Below are positions 25,006 to 34,218 of a DNA stretch of 64,000 bases, piece by piece. Every line of letters starts with the position of its first letter. Positions within the stretch are counted from its first letter, which is position 1. A program made the translations under genes and the position numbers. The notes under the pieces were generated by a model. The model was not told the DNA's origin. It ran no database searches and was given only the letters and a program-made list of their open reading frames with translations. Source of the DNA: Chryseobacterium paridis (GTDB lineage Bacteria; Bacteroidota; Bacteroidia; Flavobacteriales; Weeksellaceae); the NCBI RefSeq assembly GCF_016595215.1, contig NZ_JAENHK010000010.1, positions 2,465,390 to 2,529,389 of the forward strand, in the 5' to 3' direction.

Positions 25006-25796
25006 TGCCTCTTACCTTAGCTGTTATTACTTACAATGAGGAGTACAACATTGTAAGACTTTTAGATTCTCTTAACGATATTGTTGATGAAATTGTAATC
25101 GTTGATAGCTACTCTACGGACTGCACAAAAGAAATCATTTTCCGGGAATATCCTAATGTCAAATTCTTCGAAAAAAAATTTAAAGGGTATGGTGAACAAA
25201 AAAACTATGCCCTTACCTTGTGCTCGAATGATTGGGTTTTATTTTTGGACGCTGATGAAGTGCCCAATGAAGAACTCAAAAAATCAATTAAACATATAAC
25301 CTCTTTACAGAATCCGGAATTTTATGTTTATAAAGCGAAATTTAATAACCACCTAGGGACTCATTTAATAAAGCATGGGGGCTGGGGAACAGTTTCCCGC
25401 GAAAGACTGTTTAGGAGAGATTCAGCAAAATATTCGGATGATAAAGTACATGAGTACTTGGTAACTGATAAAAAAGCAGGAAATTTAGAAGGTAGACTCG
25501 ATCATTACACTTATAAAAGCATACATTGCCATGTTTCAAAGATCAATAAGTACTCTGATATGATGGCCGAAAAGATGTTTGAAAATGGAAAAAGAATTAA
25601 GCGTTTTAAGGTCATAGTAAGTCCTATTTTTGAATTTGTAAAAGTTTTTATTTTCAAGCTTGGTTTTCTTGATGGTTATGCAGGATATTATGTAGCCAAA
25701 ACAATGTCTTATTATACATTTCTAAAGTATATTAAGCTGCGTGAAAAAATTAAATTAACTGAACTTGAAAAAAAATATAATCAAAAAACCGTATGA
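25005..25796 (+). CDS. Family 2 glycosyltransferase, WaaE/KdtX-like
   Basis: 263 residues. The GT2 domain opens AVITYNEEYNIVRLLDSL, then VDEIVIVDSYSTDCT and the DxD-type site LFLDADEVPNEE. VHEYLV is the conserved 'KVHE' element of the WaaE family, which adds glucose to LPS inner core in other bacteria. A C-terminal hydrophobic segment with FLDGYAGY may touch the membrane. It is translationally coupled to rocD (1-base overlap) and to the deacetylase downstream (4-base overlap). Confidence 0.9.
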   Translation: MPLTLAVITYNEEYNIVRLLDSLNDIVDEIVIVDSYSTDCTKEIIFREYPNVKFFEKKFKGYGEQKNYALTLCSNDWVLFLDADEVPNEELKKSIKHITSLQNPEFYVYKAKFNNHLGTHLIKHGGWGTVSRERLFRRDSAKYSDDKVHEYLVTDKKAGNLEGRLDHYTYKSIHCHVSKINKYSDMMAEKMFENGKRIKRFKVIVSPIFEFVKVFIFKLGFLDGYAGYYVAKTMSYYTFLKYIKLREKIKLTELEKKYNQKTV

Positions 25797-26554
25797 CTTT
25801 ATATCTTTTTTTATTTCTAATATTTGTTTTCTTATTACTGTATTTTCGTCTTCATCTGTTTCTTTTTCCTAAAAACAGATTGATCATTTTAATGTATCAT
25901 CAGGTTGAGAAGAAAAGTACGGATAGTCTTACAGTAAGTCTGGATAATCTTGAAAAACAATTTAAATACTTAAAAGACAAAAATTATTCTTCGAAATTCT
26001 TTTCAGATATTAATATTCCCACAAAAAAGAGCATTATAATAACCTTTGATGACGGCTATAAAAACAATTTCGATCATCTTCCTCTTTTGCTCGAAAAGTA
26101 TAATTTAAAAGCTGTTATATTTATCCCTACAAAATTTATTCAGGAGGGATATAACAACCATCCAATGATGACTTTTGATGACATCAGAAAGCTTGACCCG
26201 AATTACTTTGAAATTGCACTTCATACTCACATCCATGAAAATCTGAGAACATTATCTCCTGAAGCAATTGAAAAAGATCTCGAAGCCAATATGCAAATTC
26301 TCAATCATCATCATATCAACTATAAAAAAGTTCTTGCCTATCCCTATGGGAAGTATCCTAAAAGAAAAAAAGACAGGAAAATATTTTTTATGGTTCTTGA
26401 AAAACTGGGAATTGATTTTGCCGTAAGAATTGGAAACAGAGTAAATTACTATCCTTCCAAAAAATATGAGTTATGTAGAATAGATATAAAAGGTGATGAT
26501 TCCATAGAAAAGTTCAAATTAAAACTTATCTTTGGGAAATTAAAACTGTTTTAG
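25793..26554 (+). CDS. Polysaccharide deacetylase family protein
   Basis: 253 residues. One N-terminal membrane helix (1-20) is followed by a NodB-homology domain. Motif 1 is ITFDDGYKNN (catalytic and metal-binding Asp). Motif 2 is LHTHIHENL (metal-binding His pair). VLAYPYGKYP is motif 3. It probably removes acetyl groups from a surface polysaccharide or LPS sugar at the periplasmic side of the inner membrane. It overlaps the preceding GT by 4 bases (ATGA). Confidence 0.9.
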   Translation: MTLYLFLFLIFVFLLLYFRLHLFLFPKNRLIILMYHQVEKKSTDSLTVSLDNLEKQFKYLKDKNYSSKFFSDINIPTKKSIIITFDDGYKNNFDHLPLLLEKYNLKAVIFIPTKFIQEGYNNHPMMTFDDIRKLDPNYFEIALHTHIHENLRTLSPEAIEKDLEANMQILNHHHINYKKVLAYPYGKYPKRKKDRKIFFMVLEKLGIDFAVRIGNRVNYYPSKKYELCRIDIKGDDSIEKFKLKLIFGKLKLF

Positions 26555-26587
26555 AAGACCTAACTTTCATAGGTTTTAAACATCTAA

Positions 26588-27343
26588 ATGGTTATGATAA
26601 ATATAAGCGGCTTAATCATAACATATAACGAGGAGAAGAATATAAAGGAAGTCCTTGAGTGTTTTGATTTTTGTGATGAAATTATTATTATTGATTCTTA
26701 TAGCAACGACAAAACCTTAGAAATTGCTAAAGCTAATCCTAATGTAAAAATCATCCAGAATAAATTTGAAGATTTTACTAAACAACGAAACCTGGCTCTG
26801 GATCAAGCTAAAAATGACTGGGTACTCTTTCTGGATGGTGATGAAAGAATTACGCCAGCGCTTAGAACTGAAATCATTAATGAGCTTCATAAGCCTGATA
26901 AAAAGGATGCTTATTATTTTTACAGAAAATTCTTTTTTGCAGGAAAACCTATTCATTACTCGGGAACTCAAACCGATAAGAACTTCAGGTTATTTAGGAA
27001 GTCAAAAGCAAGATATATTCTGGAAAAAAAGGTACACGAAACATTAGAAGTTTCAGGAACAATAGGAGAACTAAAAAATAAATTACTCCACTTTTCCGTT
27101 TCTGATTATGAGTCTTACAGACATAAAATGATTCATTACGGAATTTTAAAGGGAAAGGAGCTATTAAATAAAGGAAAAAGATTTAGTATAATAACACAAT
27201 ATTCTAAAACAGCTTTTAAATTCTTCAAGGCATACATTTTGCGGTTAGGAATATTAGATGGAAAGGAAGGATATCAGCTTTCATATTTACAGGCTTTAAG
27301 TACATATGAAACTTATGAATCATTAAAAAAGGAACAAAATTAG
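26588..27343 (+). CDS. Second family 2 glycosyltransferase, WaaE/KdtX-like
   Basis: 251 residues; a second ATG two codons later (26594) is an equally good start. The domain shows GLIITYNEEKNIKEVLE, CDEIIIIDSYSNDKT, LFLDGDERITP and EKKVHETLEV. It is a paralogue of the GT2 at 25005. Both are likely LPS-core or O-antigen glycosyltransferases acting on the cytoplasmic face of the inner membrane. 33 bases separate it from the deacetylase and 4 bases from the next gene. Confidence 0.88.
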   Translation: MVMINISGLIITYNEEKNIKEVLECFDFCDEIIIIDSYSNDKTLEIAKANPNVKIIQNKFEDFTKQRNLALDQAKNDWVLFLDGDERITPALRTEIINELHKPDKKDAYYFYRKFFFAGKPIHYSGTQTDKNFRLFRKSKARYILEKKVHETLEVSGTIGELKNKLLHFSVSDYESYRHKMIHYGILKGKELLNKGKRFSIITQYSKTAFKFFKAYILRLGILDGKEGYQLSYLQALSTYETYESLKKEQN

Positions 27344-27347
27344 TTGA

Positions 27348-28328
27348 ATGAAGATTTGTGTAATTAGTTACGATTTTTGGGGCTACGACAAACATATTGT
27401 AGATACATTATGTAAAAAAGGCATTGATGCCCACCATATCAAAATTGGGAACGTTACACATTCAAATTTTAAGGAAAGGGCAACGAATGCAATCAGTAAA
27501 GTTTTTTTAAATAAAAATTTAAAAACTGAAAAAAGACAACAGTTTGTCATAGATTCTTTAGTAGAATTAGGTCACCAGGATCAGATATTGGTTTTGAATC
27601 CCGACACATTCGACATTTCAACATTAGAAGAAATTAAAACTCACAGTGAAAGACTGATCACCTATCTCTATGATAGTTTGGAAAGACTTCCAGTAGAAAA
27701 TGAAAAGCTGGCTCTTTTTGATAAGGTTTTCTCATTTGATATTATTGATATCAAAAAACATGGTTTTGAGAAACTTACCAATTATATTTACCTGGACCAT
27801 CTTTCTTGTGAAAAACAAGATCCCGAGATGGATTTATTTTATATCACCTCGTACGATAATAAAAGAGTTTCATATATTAAATTACTGGCTAAAAAATTAA
27901 TTTCACTGAACTTAAAGTTCCAGATAATGATTATCGGAAAGAAGAGTTGGAAAAATCAGTTAAAAAATTTATTTATTACCGTTCCTGAAAATCTTTCGAT
28001 CATATTTGGCATCAAGAAAGTAAGTCATAAAGATCTTCCCAACTATTATAAAAACTCAAAAGCCCTACTCGATCTAACACGTGAGAATCAACATGGCTTA
28101 AGTTTCAGGGTTTTCGAGGCAATGGCTTTGGAGAAAAAAATTATTACAGACAATAAGGCTATACAAGATTATGATTTCTATAATCCCAATAACATTCTTG
28201 TTCTGGATGAAACATGCAGTAATCTTACTGAAGCCTTCTTTAATCAGCCCTATGAAAATATTCCTGATGAAATTTACTACTACTATACTCTTGACAATTG
28301 GGTTGATCGCGTATTTAAATTAGCTTAA
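27348..28328 (+). CDS. Glycosyltransferase-like protein, paralogue A
   Basis: 326 residues with no signal peptide. I do not recognise a named family, but the layout resembles GT-B proteins of the CgeB type: an N-terminal half with ISYDFWGYDKHIVDTL and LITYLYDSLERLP, and a C-terminal half with ENQHGLSFRVFEAMALEKK and a YDFYNPNNILVLDE motif that resembles the donor-site end of GT4/CgeB enzymes. It is clearly paralogous to the gene at 29338. Its place in the glycan operon supports a sugar-transfer role. Confidence 0.72.
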   Translation: MKICVISYDFWGYDKHIVDTLCKKGIDAHHIKIGNVTHSNFKERATNAISKVFLNKNLKTEKRQQFVIDSLVELGHQDQILVLNPDTFDISTLEEIKTHSERLITYLYDSLERLPVENEKLALFDKVFSFDIIDIKKHGFEKLTNYIYLDHLSCEKQDPEMDLFYITSYDNKRVSYIKLLAKKLISLNLKFQIMIIGKKSWKNQLKNLFITVPENLSIIFGIKKVSHKDLPNYYKNSKALLDLTRENQHGLSFRVFEAMALEKKIITDNKAIQDYDFYNPNNILVLDETCSNLTEAFFNQPYENIPDEIYYYYTLDNWVDRVFKLA

Positions 28329-28351
28329 AAATTTATTTCAACTATATACAA

Positions 28352-29341
28352 ATGATTACACGTACTGATCAGTCTAAAATCATCATATTCTGTCCTCCTA
28401 ATAGTGTAACCGGAGGCCCTGAAGCTTTGCATCAACTAGCTGATAAATTGGATCGCCTGAAAGTTAAAAATGTTTTCATGCATTACATCCCTAAAAGAAA
28501 AAATGCAAAACCAGTTAATTATTCTATTTATAACACGACTGAAATAAATTCCTTTGAAGATCATCCGGAAAATATTTTAATTATTCCAGAGTCTATGACT
28601 TTTTTAATAAAAGAATACCCCCAAAGCCAAAAAGTAATTTGGTGGCTAAGTGTAGATTTTTATAAGATTTTAATGGATTATAGGATAAGAAAACAAAATA
28701 TTTTTACCAAACTCTTCTATAAACAGAAAGACAAAGAATATCATTTTGAACCATTATCTAATGTTTTTCAATGGGCCCAATCATACAGATCTTCAATTTA
28801 CATAAAAGATCATGGTATTCCTGAGAACCAGATAGATTATGTCTGCGATTATATTAACCCAAGTTTTTTAGAAAATAAAGGAACAATAGCCAAGGACTTT
28901 ACGAATAAAAATATTCTTTACAATCCTAGAAAAGGCAAAAAAGAAATTTCTCAATTAATTAAAAGCTCACCAGAGTTAAATTGGATTCCTGTTCAAAACA
29001 TGAATGCGGGCCAGATAAAAGATTTAATGGCAAAATCTCTTCTGTATGTTGATTTTGGAGAAAATCCAGGCCGTGATAAGATGTTACGAGAATCTGTATC
29101 ACAAGATTGCTGCATCATTTCTGGAAAAAACGGATCTTCTGCCTACTATGAAGACCTTATGATTCCTGAAGAATATAAATTCAACTTCAGTGAAGATAAA
29201 ATTCCTGACATTATTTTAAAAATAAAGCGGGTTTTGGAGAATTATTCTGATCACATTTCTGAGTTTATTCCTTATAAAAATATGGTTTTAAATGAAGAAG
29301 TTGCATTTGAAGAAAAATTGAAAGAAATATTCAAAAAATGA
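28352..29341 (+). CDS. Glycosyltransferase-like protein of unknown type
   Basis: 329 residues. It opens with KIIIFCPPNSVTGGPEALHQL, similar to the glycine-rich acceptor loop of GT-B enzymes, and later has KVIWWLSVDFYK and the C-terminal DFGENPGRDKMLRESVSQD segment, where a phosphate-binding site would lie. No exact family is recognised. It sits between the two paralogues and overlaps the next gene by 4 bases (ATGA), so the three are produced together and may form a functional set. Confidence 0.7.
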   Translation: MITRTDQSKIIIFCPPNSVTGGPEALHQLADKLDRLKVKNVFMHYIPKRKNAKPVNYSIYNTTEINSFEDHPENILIIPESMTFLIKEYPQSQKVIWWLSVDFYKILMDYRIRKQNIFTKLFYKQKDKEYHFEPLSNVFQWAQSYRSSIYIKDHGIPENQIDYVCDYINPSFLENKGTIAKDFTNKNILYNPRKGKKEISQLIKSSPELNWIPVQNMNAGQIKDLMAKSLLYVDFGENPGRDKMLRESVSQDCCIISGKNGSSAYYEDLMIPEEYKFNFSEDKIPDIILKIKRVLENYSDHISEFIPYKNMVLNEEVAFEEKLKEIFKK

Positions 29342-30285
29342 GCATAAAGAAAATCACTTTAATTTATCCTTTTGCTTATGGTTATATTGATTTTGTTGTG
29401 GAGCATCTTCAATCACAAACCTCTGTTATTGTTACAGATATTAAAACTGATACCATTAAATATGTCTATCCAAATATTTTAGTAAAAATCTGGAACGGCA
29501 TCACAAAGCTTTTTGGCAGTAATATCAAAAAAAAATATTTCAATAAACAGATTTTATCACAGATTAAGGAAGATCAAGATATCATTTTTGTTATTCGTCC
29601 AGACTTATTAGAAGACTCTTTATTAAAAGAATTAAAGAAAAAAACAAATAATTTTATAGCATATTATTATGATAGCTGTAAAAAATATCCCAGACAACTT
29701 GAAATAATCCATTTTTTCAATGAAGTCTATTCTTATGAAAAGGAAGACATAAAAAAATACAATTTTATCGAAACCTCTAATTTCATATATGACGAAATAA
29801 TTGAGCCCCAACCAATACAATATGATATTTTCAATGTTTCATCGTATGATTCAAGAATTGATGAAATTGACAAAGTTTCAAAAATATTATTTGATGCAGG
29901 ATTTTCCATTTATTTTGTATTATTTTGGTATGAAAAATTAGTTTATCCACATTTAAATTCCGTTACAGAATATCTTTCACTTTTCGAAACAAAAAAACTT
30001 ATTTCTCAATCTAAAGCTATGATAGATATTCAGAGAAATGATCAAAAAGGGCTTTCATTCAGAACTTTTGAAAGTTTAGGATATAAGAAAAAACTAATTA
30101 CTACAAATGATGAAGTCAAAAATTATGATTTTTACCATCCTAATAATATGTTAGTAATTGACAGTAATAATTTAGATCCAGATGAAATTAGAAATTTTCT
30201 TAATCTTAATTATGTAGAAATTGATCCGGATATTATCGAGAAATACACGGTCAAAAGCTTTACTCAAAAAATATTCAAATTATAA
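29338..30285 (+). CDS. Glycosyltransferase-like protein, paralogue B
   Basis: 315 residues. It aligns by eye with the protein at 27348: YYYDSCKKYP versus YLYDSLERLP; FNVSSYDSRI versus FYITSYDNKR; NDQKGLSFRTFESLGYKKK versus ENQHGLSFRVFEAMALEKK; NYDFYHPNNMLVID versus DYDFYNPNNILVLD. Composition is more AT-rich than the neighbours, with many AAA/ATT codons. It is probably a GT-B type sugar transferase with a different donor or acceptor from its paralogue. Confidence 0.72.
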   Translation: MSIKKITLIYPFAYGYIDFVVEHLQSQTSVIVTDIKTDTIKYVYPNILVKIWNGITKLFGSNIKKKYFNKQILSQIKEDQDIIFVIRPDLLEDSLLKELKKKTNNFIAYYYDSCKKYPRQLEIIHFFNEVYSYEKEDIKKYNFIETSNFIYDEIIEPQPIQYDIFNVSSYDSRIDEIDKVSKILFDAGFSIYFVLFWYEKLVYPHLNSVTEYLSLFETKKLISQSKAMIDIQRNDQKGLSFRTFESLGYKKKLITTNDEVKNYDFYHPNNMLVIDSNNLDPDEIRNFLNLNYVEIDPDIIEKYTVKSFTQKIFKL

Positions 30286-30289
30286 CACA

Positions 30290-31501
30290 ATGGGTATTAA
30301 AAGAAAAATAAAAAACTATATATATTTAAAGAATCATTATCCCTTATCAGAAAAGGTAATTACGCCTGATGAAAATAAGAAAAACATACTGATCGTTGAT
30401 AGTCAGATTCCAACCTTTGATAAAGATTCTGCTTCTAATAGAATTACAGAGATTGCTAAGTTTTTAGCCAAGCATTATAATGTTTATCTTATGGATTGGA
30501 GAAAAGCAATCCCAAAAGTTGAATCAAAAAAATATATTAAAAACCTGAATGATCACAATGTAATCGTTTACACTCCATTTATTGGTAAATATGGGATCAT
30601 GAAGGGTAAAAAATATTTTATTAATACATTACTTCCTAAGCTCGATTTTGTATGGTGCCATAGACCTGAACTTTTTGAATATTATTTGGATTTTTTCAGG
30701 AAAGAAGCTCCTAAAGCAAAAATAATTTATGATATGGTGGACATTCATTATCTCAGGATGGAAAGAGGCCTTGAAATAAAATATGATAAAAATAGAGCCA
30801 AAGAATTAGTTCATTATAAACATATTGAAACTGAACTCTGCAAAAAAGCTGATAAAATAGCTGTTATCAGTGATAAAGAAAAAGAATTCATGACCTCTTT
30901 TGTAGAGAAATCAAAATTATTTACAGTAAGCAATGTCCATAACTTAAAAGTCAAGCCAGAAGATATGCCTTCTTTTGAAAAGCGTAACAGCATATTCTTT
31001 ATTGGTACTTTTTTACATGACCCTAATGTGGATGCTGTAGAAATCCTATATCATAAAATCATGCCTTTGGTTTGGAAGACTTTACCTGAATTGAAAATTA
31101 CCATAATAGGTTCAGAAGCTCCACAATCTATAGTGGATATGAATTCCGAAAAATTTGAAATTGCAGGTTTTGTCGAAAATATCATTCCATATTATGAGAA
31201 TTGTTTTGCGTCAGTATCACCTTTAAGATTTGGAGCAGGAGTAAAAGGTAAAATAGGACAAGCTCTGGAATATACTTTACCTGTACTAACAACAGAAATT
31301 GGTGCAGAAGGAATGTTTTTAGAGGATGGAGTTACAGCATTAATTTCAGGAAACGAGGATTACCAGAAATTTGCTGATAATATTATTGAGGTATGTACTA
31401 ATAAACAAACCTGGGACACCTTACATAATAATTCTGAAAAAGCTATCTATCCGTTTTCGATTGATGCGCAGAGAGAGGAAATCTTTAAAATGCTGCAATA
31501 A
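30290..31501 (+). CDS. Family 4-like glycosyltransferase
   Basis: 403 residues from the ATG at 30290; a longer frame to 30221 overlaps the previous gene and is rejected. GT-B fold: the N-terminal half has ILIVDSQIPTFDKDSASNR, typical of bacterial GT4-type enzymes that open with 'D...P..D.GS...R'. The C-terminal half has IFFIGTFLHDPNVDAV and VSPLRFGAGVKGKIGQALEY with the donor-phosphate site and catalytic Glu region. It is the last gene of the rightward rocD-glycan operon and faces the leftward GT genes. Confidence 0.88.
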   Translation: MGIKRKIKNYIYLKNHYPLSEKVITPDENKKNILIVDSQIPTFDKDSASNRITEIAKFLAKHYNVYLMDWRKAIPKVESKKYIKNLNDHNVIVYTPFIGKYGIMKGKKYFINTLLPKLDFVWCHRPELFEYYLDFFRKEAPKAKIIYDMVDIHYLRMERGLEIKYDKNRAKELVHYKHIETELCKKADKIAVISDKEKEFMTSFVEKSKLFTVSNVHNLKVKPEDMPSFEKRNSIFFIGTFLHDPNVDAVEILYHKIMPLVWKTLPELKITIIGSEAPQSIVDMNSEKFEIAGFVENIIPYYENCFASVSPLRFGAGVKGKIGQALEYTLPVLTTEIGAEGMFLEDGVTALISGNEDYQKFADNIIEVCTNKQTWDTLHNNSEKAIYPFSIDAQREEIFKMLQ

Positions 31502-31529
31502 CTAATAATAAAACATTGTTTAAAATCAA

Positions 31530-32753
31530 TTAAGAATTACTAATTTTTTTATAAATATCAACAAGTCCATCAGCACTCTTTTTCCACGAAAATAGCTTCG
31601 ACCGTTCAAGTCCTTTTTCAGCATATGCTTTTCTAAGAGATTCATTTTGATATAAATCCAGCATTGTTTGAGATAAGGATAGATCATCATTGGGATCTAG
31701 CATAATTCCGACATCACCAACTACTTCCGGTAACGATGACGTATTGGATGTAACCGTGGCTACACCACATTGCATAGCTTCTAATGGAGGTAATCCAAAA
31801 CCTTCGTAAAAGGACATATAATAAAAGGAATGTGCATTACTATACAAGCTGGCTAGATCTTCATCTGGTACTCTCCCAGTAATTATAATCTTATCTTTTA
31901 ATTCCTCTGCATTATTGTATTCATCGAAAATTTTATCATAATCCCAACCTTTCGCACCTACCAAAACCAACCCTAAGTCATCGATGCCATTTTCTTTAAT
32001 AACCTTAATAAAATTTCGGATCACAAAATCTACATTTTTACGGGGCTCTAAAGTACCTACACTTAGGAAGTACTTTTCAGGAAGATTATATTTTTTTTTA
32101 ATTGAGTTAAATTTCTCCTCGTTTTTACAGACATAAAAAAGTTCATCTGAAGCTGCTAACAAATTAACAAAAACACGATTCGGGTTAAGATAAGGAGCAT
32201 AATTAAGTAAGTCTTTTTTCGTGTTTTCTGAAACACAAATGGCATATCCGTCTTCTCCAATACTTGCTATAATACGTTCTATCAATGTTGAAGTGAAGTG
32301 AAGATCTGGGAATAAAATAGGTATTAGATCATGGATAGTAACAACCTTCTTTAAATTTGTATATTTCTTAATTTCAGCATTGATAGGATAATAAAAGGAG
32401 TGGAAAATTCCAGCCTCTTTAAAAACTTTATCAAAATGAGTATTCTTGTAATTATAAACTCCTATTCTATTATAAAAATACCGAAACAACTTTTCTTTTC
32501 TTAATGGCAAAAACGATCTTCGACTTCTTTCATTTGCTTTATCAATCCTTACAGAATTTTCAGAAAAAAAATGATCTACTTCTTTGGTTGAAGTCTCAGT
32601 ATGAAGCCAGCTTAAGTGGGCATAAAACGTTTCTATAGCATTATTACGACTCAATACTCGGAAAAGCTCCAAGGTGACGCGAAATATCCCGGTCCGGTTA
32701 TCCTTGTAAAAGTCCGCAATAACATCGGCATCTAAAATTACTTTTATACTCAT
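31530..32753 (-). CDS. Family 4 glycosyltransferase (mannosyltransferase-like)
   Basis: 407 residues. The C-terminal GT-B domain has SVGTLEPRKNVDFVI, VGAKGWDYDKIFDEY, YEGFGLPPLEAMQCGVATV (EX7E motif) and SSLPEVVGDVGIMLDPND. The N-terminal half contains VVTIHDLIPILFPDLH. These match WbdB/WbaZ-type GT4 mannosyl- or rhamnosyltransferases of O-antigen synthesis. It is the last gene of a three-gene leftward run, 6 bases from the next GT. Confidence 0.9.
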   Translation of the reverse strand: MSIKVILDADVIADFYKDNRTGIFRVTLELFRVLSRNNAIETFYAHLSWLHTETSTKEVDHFFSENSVRIDKANERSRRSFLPLRKEKLFRYFYNRIGVYNYKNTHFDKVFKEAGIFHSFYYPINAEIKKYTNLKKVVTIHDLIPILFPDLHFTSTLIERIIASIGEDGYAICVSENTKKDLLNYAPYLNPNRVFVNLLAASDELFYVCKNEEKFNSIKKKYNLPEKYFLSVGTLEPRKNVDFVIRNFIKVIKENGIDDLGLVLVGAKGWDYDKIFDEYNNAEELKDKIIITGRVPDEDLASLYSNAHSFYYMSFYEGFGLPPLEAMQCGVATVTSNTSSLPEVVGDVGIMLDPNDDLSLSQTMLDLYQNESLRKAYAEKGLERSKLFSWKKSADGLVDIYKKISNS

Positions 32754-32759
32754 AAAACA

Positions 32760-33416
32760 TTATACTAAAGTATCGTAAAAAGAATTTTGTTGTTCTTGAC
32801 GTCTTATTTCTTTAATATGAAGCAGGCACATCGAGTAATCAGAAGCAGGTAACCCAGCGATCTTTTTATAATTGCAAAGTTTTTCGTGTACTTTATTTTC
32901 CCACTTAATCCCTTGATTGAGTTTAAAGATTCGATGTTGATAGTCTGGAAAATTGATATATCCCTTGTCATTTACTTGCCAGTTCCAACGCTCAATATGT
33001 TCGTCTGTAATTCCATTTACAATGTTTATTCTCGGAACCATAAAAACATCTTTTTTCCTTTTCTTAAATAAATAAGATTTTAGATTTTCTATAAGAGATA
33101 GTTCCGGAACCTCATCCGCATCAATTTGAAATAAATAATCCTTTGTCGCCACTCTGATTAAATTATTTTTGAATGTTGCAAAATCCCCATCGAGACGAGC
33201 TTCAATTCTAATGATTTTATCTCCATATGCATCCAGAATATCAGTAACCTCCTGATTTTTTTGTGTTATATCCTGTAATACAATTATTTCATCATTTTTA
33301 TTTACAATAGGAAGTAAAACATTTAAAAGTCGAGCAATTTCTGCAACTTCATTATTCACTGTTATTCCGTAGGAAATTCCGAGAAAATAATTTAGAAATT
33401 TTTTAATAGCCTTCAT
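32760..33416 (-). CDS. Small family 2 glycosyltransferase
   Basis: 218 residues. The start ITVNNEVAEIARLLNVLLP corresponds to the GT2 nucleotide-binding strand-loop, IVLQDITQKNQEVTDIL follows, and LFQIDADEVPELS is the metal/donor site. WENKVHEKL is the KVHE element shared with WaaE-type enzymes. It is shorter at the C-terminus than the two WaaE-like proteins upstream in the window. It lies between two other glycosyltransferases with gaps of 4-6 bases. Confidence 0.85.
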   Translation of the reverse strand: MKAIKKFLNYFLGISYGITVNNEVAEIARLLNVLLPIVNKNDEIIVLQDITQKNQEVTDILDAYGDKIIRIEARLDGDFATFKNNLIRVATKDYLFQIDADEVPELSLIENLKSYLFKKRKKDVFMVPRINIVNGITDEHIERWNWQVNDKGYINFPDYQHRIFKLNQGIKWENKVHEKLCNYKKIAGLPASDYSMCLLHIKEIRRQEQQNSFYDTLV

Positions 33417-33420
33417 ATAG

Positions 33421-34218
33421 TTAATTATTGATTATGGGGTAGTTACCAGAAAAATGAACAAAATAGTTCTCAGTTATTAATTTGCGGGCAAAGATCTTAT
33501 ATTTTTTAGTGGGAAAAAAATGAGTTCCCTTCTTCTTGTAATAATATTTCCTGATGAACTTTGGAATTCTTTTTTCGTCCTCTTCAATTTCATTTCCTTC
33601 AGAAGTTCCTTTTAAATGATAAAGAATCTGTGTATTGAACTCAAGTGGTAATGCTTCAAACCATCCGCTAATTTGAGAAAAATAGGCAAAAGGTGTTTCT
33701 TCAAAACTATTTAATGATCCTTGATTATGATCAGAAAAATAATATTCTTTGAAAACATTTGCGACCTTTTTTGGTCGAAAAATAAATACTCCCCCATTTA
33801 TACTTCCTTTTAATAGAGGATTAGCTTCAAAATGACGGTCCTTAAAATACATTTCACTGGTTTCTTCCAAAATTCGTGGAATATGGCCCCACGTTTTATT
33901 GAATTCTTCTGTACCTCTTGGATCCAGTATTGCTCCGAAATATTTATCTTCTGGAAGGTATTCAAATATTGATGGTGCTTTTTCTGAAATTATAATATCT
34001 AGGTCAAGAAATAAAACAACATCATATTGCATTGTTTCTGCAGGAATGAGTAACTTTTGGGATAGCAATGGGCGATAAAAAGTTTTGTCCAGAGGTTTAT
34101 CCAAAATAACTATATCAGCATCACATTTTTTCGAATACGTTTCAAATTGATGTTTTAGTTTTTGATATATTTTTTGATATTTATCTCCAACTATAAAAAG
34201 GCAAATTGCTTTTTTCAT
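33421..34218 (-). CDS. GT-A type nucleotide-sugar transferase, family uncertain
   Basis: 265 residues. The N-terminus KKAICLFIVGDKYQKIYQKL and the DxD-type site VVLFLDLDIIIS, followed by GGVFIFRPKKV, match the GT-A layout of GT8- or GT34-like enzymes. No signal peptide. It is the first gene of the leftward run and probably adds one sugar to the same surface glycan. No promoter match is seen in the short stretch before it, so the start of transcription is uncertain. Confidence 0.8.
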   Translation of the reverse strand: MKKAICLFIVGDKYQKIYQKLKHQFETYSKKCDADIVILDKPLDKTFYRPLLSQKLLIPAETMQYDVVLFLDLDIIISEKAPSIFEYLPEDKYFGAILDPRGTEEFNKTWGHIPRILEETSEMYFKDRHFEANPLLKGSINGGVFIFRPKKVANVFKEYYFSDHNQGSLNSFEETPFAYFSQISGWFEALPLEFNTQILYHLKGTSEGNEIEEDEKRIPKFIRKYYYKKKGTHFFPTKKYKIFARKLITENYFVHFSGNYPIINN

